This document shows, one piece after another, positions 1-6,244 of a stretch of 7,013 bases of DNA. Each line of letters starts with the position of its first letter. The first letter of the stretch is position 1. Source of the DNA: Gammaproteobacteria bacterium (GTDB lineage Bacteria > Pseudomonadota > Gammaproteobacteria > Pseudomonadales > Porticoccaceae); NCBI GenBank assembly GCA_003646355.1, contig QNFO01000057.1, positions 1-7,013 on the forward strand. The letters are read 5' to 3'. The position numbers and the translations under genes are program-made. Under the pieces are notes generated by a model. It did not search any database. It saw nothing but the letters and a program-made list of their open reading frames with translations, and was not told where the DNA came from.

Positions 1-93
1 AAAACGATTAGCCTACAGGCAGCTAGCCGCTTCTTCTATTTCATCAAGTTATGCACTTCAGGTTTGAATTCAAGCCATTTTAAAAATACGTGT
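1..93. other. Non-coding flank downstream of the cytochrome c gene
   Basis: No open frame of useful length, no terminator-like hairpin with a T-tract and no recognisable RNA gene are visible here. A short GCCT-AC-AGGC dyad lies at about 11-20, but its 4-bp arms are too short to mean much. The stretch is the 3' flank of the minus-strand cytochrome gene and possibly the upstream region of a gene outside the window. Confidence 0.4.
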
Positions 94-546
94 TTATTTT
101 TTTACTTGTATCGATTCAAGAAATTTGGCTAATACCAAATACTTCATTCTGGCCTCAGTGCGATTACTCTCACGTCTGAAAACCTTGCCCCATACTGGCA
201 TCTGTCGGGAACCATGTGCCTGAATAAGCGCTTCTCCTTCGATATATCTTTTCACCTGACTGGTGGGAAACTCTCCCCCATTGCGAGCACTGAGTTGTGT
301 TAAATCCGCTGGTGGCGATTTAAGGGCAAGGCCTGCAGGGCCGTCACCTTTACCGTTCAAGCCATGGCAAGAAACACAGTAGTTCAGATAGAGATCTCTA
401 CCCCAATTCACTGAGGGGCTATCGTCCGCACCCGCCCGACCAAGCGAGGGCAGTGCGAACAAAGCAACGACGAGCACTATGCCAAGCCCGGTGTTGCGTT
501 TCATATTTTCAGTTTTCTCAATACGGCTTATCTTAGATAGAATCAT
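94..546 (-). CDS. Small exported class I c-type cytochrome
   Basis: This 150-residue protein is a mono-haem cytochrome c, expected to carry electrons in the periplasm. The haem-attachment motif CVSCH is at residues 57-61 (C57, C60, H61) and is followed by the glycine-rich GLNGKGDGPAG typical of this family. M116 in QMPVWG is the likely sixth haem ligand. A hydrophobic segment at about residues 21-35, after basic residues, and a small-residue stretch ending near GRAGA (36-40) make a Sec signal peptide. The ATG at 546 is preferred because AAGGAG lies 5 nt upstream. The internal ATG at 504 (Met15) would give a more ordinary signal peptide but has no comparable ribosome binding site. The gene follows the flavoprotein gene by 65 bp with no clear terminator between, so cotranscription is plausible. 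The electron partner is unknown; it could serve the flavoprotein or an enzyme encoded elsewhere. Confidence 0.9.
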   Translation of the reverse strand: MILSKISRIEKTENMKRNTGLGIVLVVALFALPSLGRAGADDSPSVNWGRDLYLNYCVSCHGLNGKGDGPAGLALKSPPADLTQLSARNGGEFPTSQVKRYIEGEALIQAHGSRQMPVWGKVFRRESNRTEARMKYLVLAKFLESIQVKK

Positions 547-551
547 GAGGT

Positions 552-557
552 CTCCTT
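552..557 (-). promoter_or_regulatory. Strong ribosome binding site of the cytochrome c gene
   Basis: On the minus strand AAGGAG is followed by ACCTC and then ATG, a near-consensus Shine-Dalgarno with 5-nt spacing. It decides for the upstream ATG at 546 over the internal Met15 codon at 504. Confidence 0.7.
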
Positions 558-611
558 AAGCGCTAGGGCAAAATGCCAAAATATTAGTTGCAACTGCCAA
601 CTGTGATTTAA

Positions 612-1769
612 TTAAAACGCAGCTTCCAATGGCTCCCCACCCAACATAACCGAACCTGCAGAATGATGAAAGCCTCGGCGCGCATCAATAGCGGCGACAA
701 CGGCGTGAATATTTGACAGACACCGCTCCAGCGCATGACCCTGCATAAAGGCAGCTCTAGAGCCCTTGGTGTAAAGCCGACTAACCATTTCACGTGCCAC
801 ATCGCCCGCGTAAAAACTGGATGAATACATTTCTGCTTTTAATTCGTTCGAAATCGGCTTACCACTTTTAAGCCCTTCCCACACTTTATCAAAGGCCTCG
901 AGAGAGCCAGCACGAATGGCCCGCAGGGCGGCGCTGGCATCAGCAATGACAAGCTGGGTTTCTGTTTGATCTCTCAACGCTTTGCCCGTTATCGATGATA
1001 CTTTGGATTTAATTTCTCCACTTGCGGCATCAATAGCGCCCTGCAACACGCCGACCGCGACAGCTGCAAATATTGGTAAGGTCAATAAAGAGGGGGCACT
1101 ACGAAACAAGGGTCTATCAATTAATGCCGCACTACCGGGCGAGTGAGCTAACACCTCTGGCACGAAAATATCTTTCGCGTTTGCCTGATTACTACCTGTA
1201 CCCCGCATTGCCGCAGCGTACTGCCACGTTTGATCAATCTCCAGCTGGTCGGTAGGTACGAGGAATATACGCGCATCTGGGCGGCCATTTGCCAATAACC
1301 GTGGCGTGTCACCTTCATGCACAATGCCGGCCAGAGCACACCACAATGAATCATTACACCCCGTCACCACTGGCCAGGTGCCATTGAGACGATAGCCCCC
1401 ATCAACCGGGGTCGCCTTTGCCAGGGCAACGGCAGAAAAACCAAAGTTCCTATCCGGTTCGACAAATAATGCCTTACGCTCTGCTTCAGGCAGAGCAGCG
1501 GCTATCATGCAACCCGCCATTGAATTGACGATATACCAGCTGACAGCGGGGTCTGCTGCACTGATCGTAACCGTTGCACGAAATGCTTCTGATGGTGTGA
1601 GCTCAAGTCCGCCAACTTCCTTTGGCGCAAACATTCTAAACATGCCCGCTTTACCAACGGCACTCACCACCTCGCTAGCAAGGCGCGCATTAATTTCACC
1701 TTCACGGCGGTGCTCTACGATTAAAGGCTGTAAATCAATCGCCACTTGTTCTATGGATTTATTGTTCAT
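612..1769 (-). CDS. Acyl-CoA dehydrogenase-fold flavoprotein, probable HsaA-type flavin-dependent monooxygenase
   Basis: The 385 residues match the length and three-part layout of the acyl-CoA dehydrogenase superfamily. An N-terminal helical region (about 5-100) includes GMFRMFAPKEVGGLEL. A central beta domain (about 108-205) has GYRLNGTWPVVTGCNDSLW and MRGTGSNQANAKDIFVPE. A C-terminal helical bundle (about 235-375) ends in ALERCLSNIHAVVAAIDA. This last region resembles the C-terminal domain (Acyl-CoA_dh_2 type) of HsaA and p-hydroxyphenylacetate hydroxylase oxygenase components, which use reduced flavin from a separate reductase, rather than classical fatty-acyl-CoA dehydrogenases. I therefore favour oxygenation or oxidation of an organic substrate; an actual dehydrogenase remains possible. 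No flavin reductase gene is in the window. The start is 12 bp after the preceding amidohydrolase gene, and AAGG overlaps that gene's stop codon, so the two are probably translated from one message. Confidence 0.8.
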   Translation of the reverse strand: MNNKSIEQVAIDLQPLIVEHRREGEINARLASEVVSAVGKAGMFRMFAPKEVGGLELTPSEAFRATVTISAADPAVSWYIVNSMAGCMIAAALPEAERKALFVEPDRNFGFSAVALAKATPVDGGYRLNGTWPVVTGCNDSLWCALAGIVHEGDTPRLLANGRPDARIFLVPTDQLEIDQTWQYAAAMRGTGSNQANAKDIFVPEVLAHSPGSAALIDRPLFRSAPSLLTLPIFAAVAVGVLQGAIDAASGEIKSKVSSITGKALRDQTETQLVIADASAALRAIRAGSLEAFDKVWEGLKSGKPISNELKAEMYSSSFYAGDVAREMVSRLYTKGSRAAFMQGHALERCLSNIHAVVAAIDARRGFHHSAGSVMLGGEPLEAAF

Positions 1770-1781
1770 TTCAACACTGCC

Positions 1782-2945
1782 TTATTTTTTTAAATTAAAA
1801 AGTTTTCTGGCATTTTCACCCAAAACAGCACGCTGTAAGTGCTCGGGTAAATGGCTAACACTTTGGGCGATATGCCCAGGAGCCTCTAAATCGGCATCAA
1901 TATGGGGGAAATCGGAACCCCAGAGAATTCTATCTTCACCGACTAAATCAAGCATTGAGCCAATGGTTCGCTCCTCTGGCTCGGCAACAAACCAGATGTT
2001 GCGGCGGAAATACTCACTGGGCTTTTCCAGCTGTAAAGGTTTGTCGAAAGTGCTGAAGTGTTTGTATTTTTCATCGAGCCGGTCCATGGCATAGGCAGCC
2101 CAGCCACAGCCGGCTTCAATAGCCAGCAACTTAAGTTTGGGGAATTTATCGAACAGGCCATCCATCACCATGGCCATGCAGGCGGGCATCACCTGGGATG
2201 TAGCACCGAGGGCAAAGGTAAAGGTGCGGTTGGCTGGGGTGTCGTACCAGTCACCAACAAAGCCGGTGACAAAGCGCCGAGTGCGCACCACAACGTGAGT
2301 CAGCAGGGGCACCCCCGCCTCTTCAATACGTGCCCACAGGGGATCAAAATGGCCATCGGCCAGTGACTTGCCATCGACTCGCTCGGGGGCTAAAAACACA
2401 CCTTTAAAACCCTGCTTCAGTCGTATATCCAGCTCTTTCACCGCCTCATCAATATCGCGCAGATTGAGGTGGGCGGCAATCACCAACCTGTCTCGGTCCG
2501 CGGCCTGAAAGTCGTAAACCCAGTTGTTGTAGGCCCGGCAATAGGCATTGGCCAGTTTATTGTCCGGCACATCCCAGAAGATACCAATGGTCGGCAGCAC
2601 CAGGCCGGCACTTAAACCCCACTGGTCAAAATGCGCAATACGCTCTGGCCCGAACATGCTGCCCGCAGGCGCACCATCGAGGTAGCTTAAAGTGGAGGTT
2701 GGATCAAAGGCCTTGAGGCGGTCTATTTCTGCGCCACCCAATGCGGCGGCACAATTGGGCAGGACAATTTCATTATCGACATAAAGCTGATCAATACCCT
2801 GGGCATTTTTCTCGAATTTAATCGCCCGGTGCTGAAACTCCGCTTCAAGATAGTTTTCCCACAGGTCGGGTGGCTCAAGAATATGGGCGTCGGCATCGAA
2901 GAGGAAGACATCGTTGTTTACATCAGAGCTTACTGCCGAATTCAT
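1782..2945 (-). CDS. Amidohydrolase-2 family metal-dependent hydrolase or decarboxylase
   Basis: This 387-residue protein has the TIM-barrel amidohydrolase-2 pattern (the family of ACMSD and related decarboxylases and hydrolases). The strand-1 motif DADAHILEP (17-25) offers D19, H21 and E24. H217 lies in PLLTHVVV, and LKLLAIEAGCGW (271-282) contains E277. GSDFPH (343-348) supplies the typical terminal metal or catalytic Asp345 and His348. The family hydrolyses or decarboxylates ring or carboxylated intermediates; the substrate here is not identifiable. It is a paralogue of the gene at 4855-6000 by shared motifs (D-x-H-I-x-E-P, PKLK, DFPH). The ATG at 2945 has GAAGG 8 nt upstream. A terminator hairpin separates it from the preceding gene, while the flavoprotein gene follows after 12 bp, so this gene probably heads a two- or three-gene transcript that may also include the cytochrome. 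Confidence 0.85.
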   Translation of the reverse strand: MNSAVSSDVNNDVFLFDADAHILEPPDLWENYLEAEFQHRAIKFEKNAQGIDQLYVDNEIVLPNCAAALGGAEIDRLKAFDPTSTLSYLDGAPAGSMFGPERIAHFDQWGLSAGLVLPTIGIFWDVPDNKLANAYCRAYNNWVYDFQAADRDRLVIAAHLNLRDIDEAVKELDIRLKQGFKGVFLAPERVDGKSLADGHFDPLWARIEEAGVPLLTHVVVRTRRFVTGFVGDWYDTPANRTFTFALGATSQVMPACMAMVMDGLFDKFPKLKLLAIEAGCGWAAYAMDRLDEKYKHFSTFDKPLQLEKPSEYFRRNIWFVAEPEERTIGSMLDLVGEDRILWGSDFPHIDADLEAPGHIAQSVSHLPEHLQRAVLGENARKLFNLKK

Positions 2946-2976
2946 CGGGTTTACCTTCTATTTATACTTGTAGCCT

Positions 2977-3006
2977 AATAACGACATATTCCATGATTTT
3001 GTGCAA
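2977..3006 (-). promoter_or_regulatory. Weak candidate promoter for the 2945-612 genes
   Basis: On the minus strand TTGCAC (3006-3001) and GTTATT (2982-2977) sit 18 nt apart, in the only free space between the terminator at 3009-3041 and the ATG at 2945. Transcription would begin about 25 nt before the ATG. The -10 match is poor. A better TATAAA at 2966-2961 is too close to the ribosome binding site to be convincing. Confidence 0.2.
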
Positions 3007-3008
3007 TA

Positions 3009-3041
3009 AAAACCCCACAACTGAAGCAGTTGCAGGGTTTT
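3009..3041 (-). terminator. Rho-independent terminator after the D-aminoacylase-like gene
   Basis: Outer arms AAAACCC (3009-3015) and GGGTTTT (3035-3041) and inner arms CAACTG (3018-3023) and CAGTTG (3027-3032) form a 13-bp stem with a two-base internal mismatch and an AAG loop. Read on the minus strand the stem ends in GGGGTTTTTATT, as expected of an intrinsic terminator, 28 nt past the stop codon of the preceding gene. It could also stop plus-strand transcripts. Confidence 0.8.
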
Positions 3042-3069
3042 AATCAATGGCTACCAAGTAGCTTAAAGA

Positions 3070-4773
3070 CTATGCCCGCGCACCATCAACACTACCGCGT
3101 ATAATTTGACCGGGTAGTTTATCGGTCGCCGGATTAACCTGATCGACATTATTAGCGCGTAGCAGCACACCATTAACCACCACGGCCTCAATGCCACTGG
3201 CTTCAGAGATCAAACGGTCTGCGCCATTGGGTAAATCATTGACCCGCTGTAGATCTCCGGCACCTACGGTAGCGGCGTCAAACACCACCACATCGGCAGC
3301 CAGACCCACTTCAAGACGACCCCGGTCGACAATGTTAATCACATCGGCCACTCGCGAGGTGAGCATCCAGATGGCATGCTCAAGTTCAATCGCACCCTTG
3401 TCGCGCACCCAATGACCGAGCAAGTAGGTCGCATAACAGGAGTCACACAACTGGCTAGCGTGGGCACCACCGTCGGAGAGGCCAATCACGGTGTTGGGGT
3501 CTTTCAGTAATTTCTCAACTTCGACCTCATCGTAATTGCCGATCGGGCTGCGAATGCGCAGACCGAAATCACTATCCAGCACCATATCCAATAAGGTATC
3601 CACCGGATCCTGACCACGGCTTTTGGCAATGTCGAATAACTTTTGTTCCTTCAATGAAGGGTCAAGAGGGTATTCTGAAATCACCGTGTCGTGCCAGCCA
3701 CCGAGTACCACCGATTTGCCGGTCAGTATTTCGGCTTTAAATTCAGCACGGAATTTTGGATCTGCATAGATTTTTCGACGACCCTCTAAATCTGCCTCGG
3801 ACACAGGCTTAAAGGCCGCCATGCTCTCGAACAGAAAAGGCGCTTTCATATTCATATCAAAGCTGAGTGAACGAGGGCTGACCTGAGGGAAAACCCGCGC
3901 GCCATTGGCGTTGATTTCAGCCGAGCGAGCCAGCTGCTCATTGTGGTCGCCACCACCTAAAGACACACCCTGTAATAGCGCCGTCCAGGTGACATTACAA
4001 TCGGCCACTTTCGACATTTCGGCAAACTGGTCGTGCAGTACGTCGGTGCCAATAGTCGATTGAATAATGCCCTGCTTTTCTTCGCCAATGACTTTGACGA
4101 TTTCAAGAATTTCATCTTTGTAATTTGCCATACGGCTCGGTACCGGCTTGCCGCCAGCGCCAACATGGGTCGGCGCTTTCGAGGTGGCAAAACCAATGGC
4201 TCCGGCCTTAAGTGCATCGCGCACAATCTCGCGCATCTGCTTAACTTCGTCGACGGTGGCTTCGCGCTCAGTCGAGTCATCACCCATCACATACAGACGC
4301 GTGGGCGTGTGGCCGATAAGAGCACCGACATTAATGCCAACACCAATCTTCTCGAGGGTTTGCATATATTCGGGGAAAGTTTCAAAGGGCCAGTCACTAC
4401 CCAGACCGGCACGCATGGAATCCGCATCCATGCCTTCAACACCTTCGAGGGTGCGAATAATGGTGTCCTGATCTTCCTTTCTCACCGGGGCTACGCCAAA
4501 GCCACAATTACCCAGCAGCACAGTGGTGACACCGTGCCAGGGTGAGATAGTCATCATTTGGTCCCACAGCACTTGGGCGTCGTAGTGGGTGTGGTTGTCG
4601 ATAAAGCCGGGGCAGACAATTTTACCCGTGGCGTCGATGGTCTTTTTTGCTGTGCCCGGGGCATCACCCACCGCGACAATTTTACCGTCGACAACACCGA
4701 TATCACCCTTGTAGCGCGGCGTATTCGTGCCATCGACAATGGTACCGCCACTAATTTTTAGATCGTATTCCAT
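3070..4773 (-). CDS. D-aminoacylase / N-acyl-D-amino-acid deacylase-like amidohydrolase
   Basis: This 567-residue protein belongs to the D-aminoacylase branch of the amidohydrolase superfamily. A beta-sandwich portion (about 2-55) contains LKISGGTIVDG and ends in GKIVCPGFID. The TIM barrel starts with the metal motif NHTHYDAQ (H61, H63). GNCGFG carries C90, the position of the metal-binding Cys of characterised D-aminoacylases, and LSDGGAH gives D434 and H438. RGRLEVGLAADVVVFD near the C-terminus closes the sandwich. The barrel strand that usually carries a THMR-type metal His reads GIIQSTIG instead, so substrate and metal use may differ from true D-aminoacylases. I place it with the broad GHTxxRLYVMG clade often labelled N-acyl-D-amino-acid deacylase without biochemical proof. 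The ATG at 4773 is chosen over the GTG at 4782 because AAGGTG sits 6 nt before it and the GTG overlaps that site. Terminator hairpins flank the gene on both sides. Confidence 0.85.
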   Translation of the reverse strand: MEYDLKISGGTIVDGTNTPRYKGDIGVVDGKIVAVGDAPGTAKKTIDATGKIVCPGFIDNHTHYDAQVLWDQMMTISPWHGVTTVLLGNCGFGVAPVRKEDQDTIIRTLEGVEGMDADSMRAGLGSDWPFETFPEYMQTLEKIGVGINVGALIGHTPTRLYVMGDDSTEREATVDEVKQMREIVRDALKAGAIGFATSKAPTHVGAGGKPVPSRMANYKDEILEIVKVIGEEKQGIIQSTIGTDVLHDQFAEMSKVADCNVTWTALLQGVSLGGGDHNEQLARSAEINANGARVFPQVSPRSLSFDMNMKAPFLFESMAAFKPVSEADLEGRRKIYADPKFRAEFKAEILTGKSVVLGGWHDTVISEYPLDPSLKEQKLFDIAKSRGQDPVDTLLDMVLDSDFGLRIRSPIGNYDEVEVEKLLKDPNTVIGLSDGGAHASQLCDSCYATYLLGHWVRDKGAIELEHAIWMLTSRVADVINIVDRGRLEVGLAADVVVFDAATVGAGDLQRVNDLPNGADRLISEASGIEAVVVNGVLLRANNVDQVNPATDKLPGQIIRGSVDGARA

Positions 4774-4779
4774 AACTTT

Positions 4780-4785
4780 CACCTT
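4780..4785 (-). promoter_or_regulatory. Ribosome binding site that fixes the start at 4773
   Basis: On the minus strand AAGGTG is followed by AAAGTT and then ATG. The in-frame GTG at 4782-4780 is part of this Shine-Dalgarno, so the longer protein starting there (MKV-MEYD) is unlikely. Confidence 0.65.
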
Positions 4786-4795
4786 ATTTTAAGCA

Positions 4796-4830
4796 AAAAA
4801 AACCCGGCGCAAATCACACCGGGTTTTTTT
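4796..4830 (-). terminator. Bidirectional Rho-independent terminator after the first amidohydrolase gene
   Basis: AAAAAAACCCGG (4796-4807) and CCGGGTTTTTTT (4819-4830) are perfect complements around an 11-base loop. The result is a 5-bp GC core flanked by an A-tract on one side and a T-tract on the other, which works on either strand. It lies 24 nt past the stop codon at 4855 and only 22 nt before the ATG of the next gene, so it may act as a partial terminator inside the cluster. Confidence 0.85.
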
Positions 4831-4854
4831 ATTGACATCAGAATATCAAAAGCC

Positions 4855-6000
4855 TTATGCCGGAATTTTATCAACCGGTAAGTTGTAGCACTCAATGATG
4901 TTCTCGCGCATGATCCAGCGAGTTTGCTCGGCCGTTAAACCAGCCGTATGCTTCTCTACCAGCTCCTGAGACCAGGGCCATGTAGCATCACTGTGGGGGA
5001 AGTCGTTGGCCCAAACCAGCTTCTTCGGGTTCATCAGGTTGGCCACTTTAAAGGCAATCCAGTCATCCTGGAAGGTCAACCAAACGTGGTCATTGAGGTA
5101 GTCACTGGGCATTTTTTCCAGATTCTTACCGCCGCCCAGCCACAAACCATGACGCTCGTAGGCGTGATCCATGCGGTAGGCATAGTGAGGCAACCAACCG
5201 GCATCGGCTTCTGCGGCAATAAACTTCAACTTGGGGTGACGGTCAAAAATACCACCGAGTACAAACAAGCCCATCACATCCTGCACACCACGAATGATGT
5301 TGAGGAAGCCATTGATCTTGTTACCACGGGCCATCAATACTTCGTCAACCGATCCGCCTTTAGAGGTGAGGATGTGGAAAGACAAAGGCATTTCAAGCTC
5401 AGCCGCGCAGGCCCACAGATCGTCATACATGGGGTGATCGTAGTCTTCGTGCTTAGGGTTGCCGGGCATCATAATGCCAACAAAACCCTTCTTCTTGGCG
5501 TCTTCAATATCTTTAATCGACTGCTCAACGGTCTCACAAGCCGTTTGACCCAAGCCGAACAGGCGGCCTTCAGGGGCATCGGAAATATAGCTTTGCAGCC
5601 ATTCGTTGTAAGCGTGGAAACAGGCCGTTTTATAGGCAAAGTCTGTGTGGTTACACAGCGCCATACCGACTGACGGATAGATGATTTCTGCAACCACACC
5701 ATCGCGATCCTGATCGGCAACGCGGCAAGAGGCATCCCAGCCACTGCGATGCAGTGATTCAAAGGTACAGCCCTCGCGACGGCCCGCCAGTTCTTCTGGG
5801 GTCAGGCCCGCAGCGGCAACCAGGCCGAGGGGGATGGTTGAATCCATACCGGGAATGACATAAATGTCGTTACCCGAGGCATCGCGCTCAATAGTCGGCG
5901 CTCTGTCCCTGAATTTGGGGTCAATGTATTTGCTGTAACAGTCTGCAGGCTCAACAATGTGAGAATCTGCAGAAATAAAACCGAAACCTAAGCTACTCAT
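4855..6000 (-). CDS. Amidohydrolase-2 family metal-dependent hydrolase or decarboxylase (first paralogue)
   Basis: This 381-residue amidohydrolase-2 TIM-barrel protein begins its first strand with ISADSHIVEP (9-18), giving D12, H14 and E17. H209 lies in MPLSFHI, and HPKLKFIAAEADAGW (255-269) contains E264. ANDFPH (331-336) provides Asp333 and His336, with Asn where the paralogue at 1782-2945 has Ser. The length and motif order are normal for the family, so the gene looks intact. Members cleave or decarboxylate small carboxylated, often cyclic, compounds in the cytoplasm; nothing here identifies the substrate. No signal peptide is seen. The ATG at 6000 has GGAG 9 nt upstream. The gene leads the cluster, with a 244-bp repeat-containing region before it and a strong hairpin after it. 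Divergence from the paralogue suggests a different substrate rather than a recent duplicate. Confidence 0.87.
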   Translation of the reverse strand: MSSLGFGFISADSHIVEPADCYSKYIDPKFRDRAPTIERDASGNDIYVIPGMDSTIPLGLVAAAGLTPEELAGRREGCTFESLHRSGWDASCRVADQDRDGVVAEIIYPSVGMALCNHTDFAYKTACFHAYNEWLQSYISDAPEGRLFGLGQTACETVEQSIKDIEDAKKKGFVGIMMPGNPKHEDYDHPMYDDLWACAAELEMPLSFHILTSKGGSVDEVLMARGNKINGFLNIIRGVQDVMGLFVLGGIFDRHPKLKFIAAEADAGWLPHYAYRMDHAYERHGLWLGGGKNLEKMPSDYLNDHVWLTFQDDWIAFKVANLMNPKKLVWANDFPHSDATWPWSQELVEKHTAGLTAEQTRWIMRENIIECYNLPVDKIPA

Positions 6001-6091
6001 AGTCTCTTACTCCGCTCCATCAGTAGAATTATGAAAGTTGATTTAGATAACAGCCTGCTTCAGAGCCCGCCAAAGGGCGAATTTGACACTG

Positions 6092-6134
6092 AAGAGGCGA
6101 TCCATCGTTACCAAAGAGGCAATAGTGGTTACCA
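6092..6134. repeat. Imperfect tandem repeat, two units of 22 and 21 bp
   Basis: Unit 1 (6092-6113) and unit 2 (6114-6134) both begin with AAGAGGC and end with GTTACCA; the 8 and 7 bases between differ. The GTTACCA blocks are 21 bp apart and the AAGAGGC blocks 22 bp apart, close to two helical turns, so a protein could bind both on one face of the DNA. The array lies about 90-135 bp before the amidohydrolase start codon. Confidence 0.6.
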
Positions 6135-6143
6135 GCTGTTAAC
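6128..6143. repeat. 16-bp near-palindrome GTTACCAGCTGTTAAC
   Basis: Seven of eight base pairs are symmetric around the central AGCT; the only mismatch is at 6132/6139. Its left half is the GTTACCA block of the second tandem-repeat unit, so the two elements overlap and may form one compound operator. Confidence 0.45.
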
Positions 6144-6161
6144 ATGACGGCATTAAGCAGG

Positions 6162-6199
6162 GTGTTGACATAAATTGCAAGCACGATTTATGTCAACAC
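6162..6199. repeat. Perfect 14-bp inverted repeat with a 10-base centre
   Basis: GTGTTGACATAAAT (6162-6175) is exactly repeated in reverse complement at 6186-6199 around a 10-base centre. No T-tract follows on either strand, so it is not a standard terminator. Each arm contains TTGACA, the consensus -35 hexamer, once per strand; the facing -10 positions (TTATGT or TATGTC) are weak. Candidate roles are an operator for a dimeric regulator or the end of a lost mobile element. It lies 46 bp past the end of the SDR remnant and about 160 bp before the amidohydrolase gene. Confidence 0.75.
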
Positions 6200-6244
6200 T
6201 GACCCTTTCGCTAGAAACAGTTCTTACGAGGCTTTAGCAGACTA

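Larger units (their letters stand above)
6001..6244. promoter_or_regulatory. Intergenic control region upstream of the amidohydrolase cluster
   Basis: No coding frame is supported in these 244 bp. On the minus strand they hold a perfect 14-bp inverted repeat (6162-6199), a 16-bp near-palindrome (6128-6143), an imperfect tandem repeat (6092-6134) and the GGAG ribosome binding site (6010-6013). The only fair -10 candidate close to the gene is CATAAT at 6033-6028, and no good -35 stands before it. The promoter is therefore not pinned down. Regulation by a DNA-binding protein is inferred from the repeats. Confidence 0.45.

Noticed and set aside
567..577. GGCA-AAA-TGCC hairpin between the flavoprotein and cytochrome genes as a terminator
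   Set aside because: A 4-bp stem is too weak and lacks a following T-run on the minus strand, so I treat the two genes as possibly cotranscribed.
1507..2094. Plus-strand open frame of 195 codons
   Set aside because: It is antisense across the junction of the flavoprotein and second amidohydrolase genes. Its Ser/Leu/Thr-rich, low-information translation is typical of a shadow frame.
4033..4545. Plus-strand open frame of 170 codons
   Set aside because: It is antisense to the D-aminoacylase-like gene, whose own motifs are continuous through this region; the frame shows no protein family features.
4780..4782. GTG as start of the D-aminoacylase-like protein
   Set aside because: The GTG is part of the AAGGTG ribosome binding site for the ATG at 4773, and only three residues would be gained.
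4948..5673. Plus-strand open frame of 241 codons
   Set aside because: It lies wholly antisense to the intact amidohydrolase-2 gene, has no recognisable domain and no convincing ribosome binding site; it mirrors the codon pattern of the real gene.
6162..6199. CRISPR repeat or MITE
   Set aside because: There is a single copy, no spacers, no visible target-site duplication, and the element is too short for a typical MITE.
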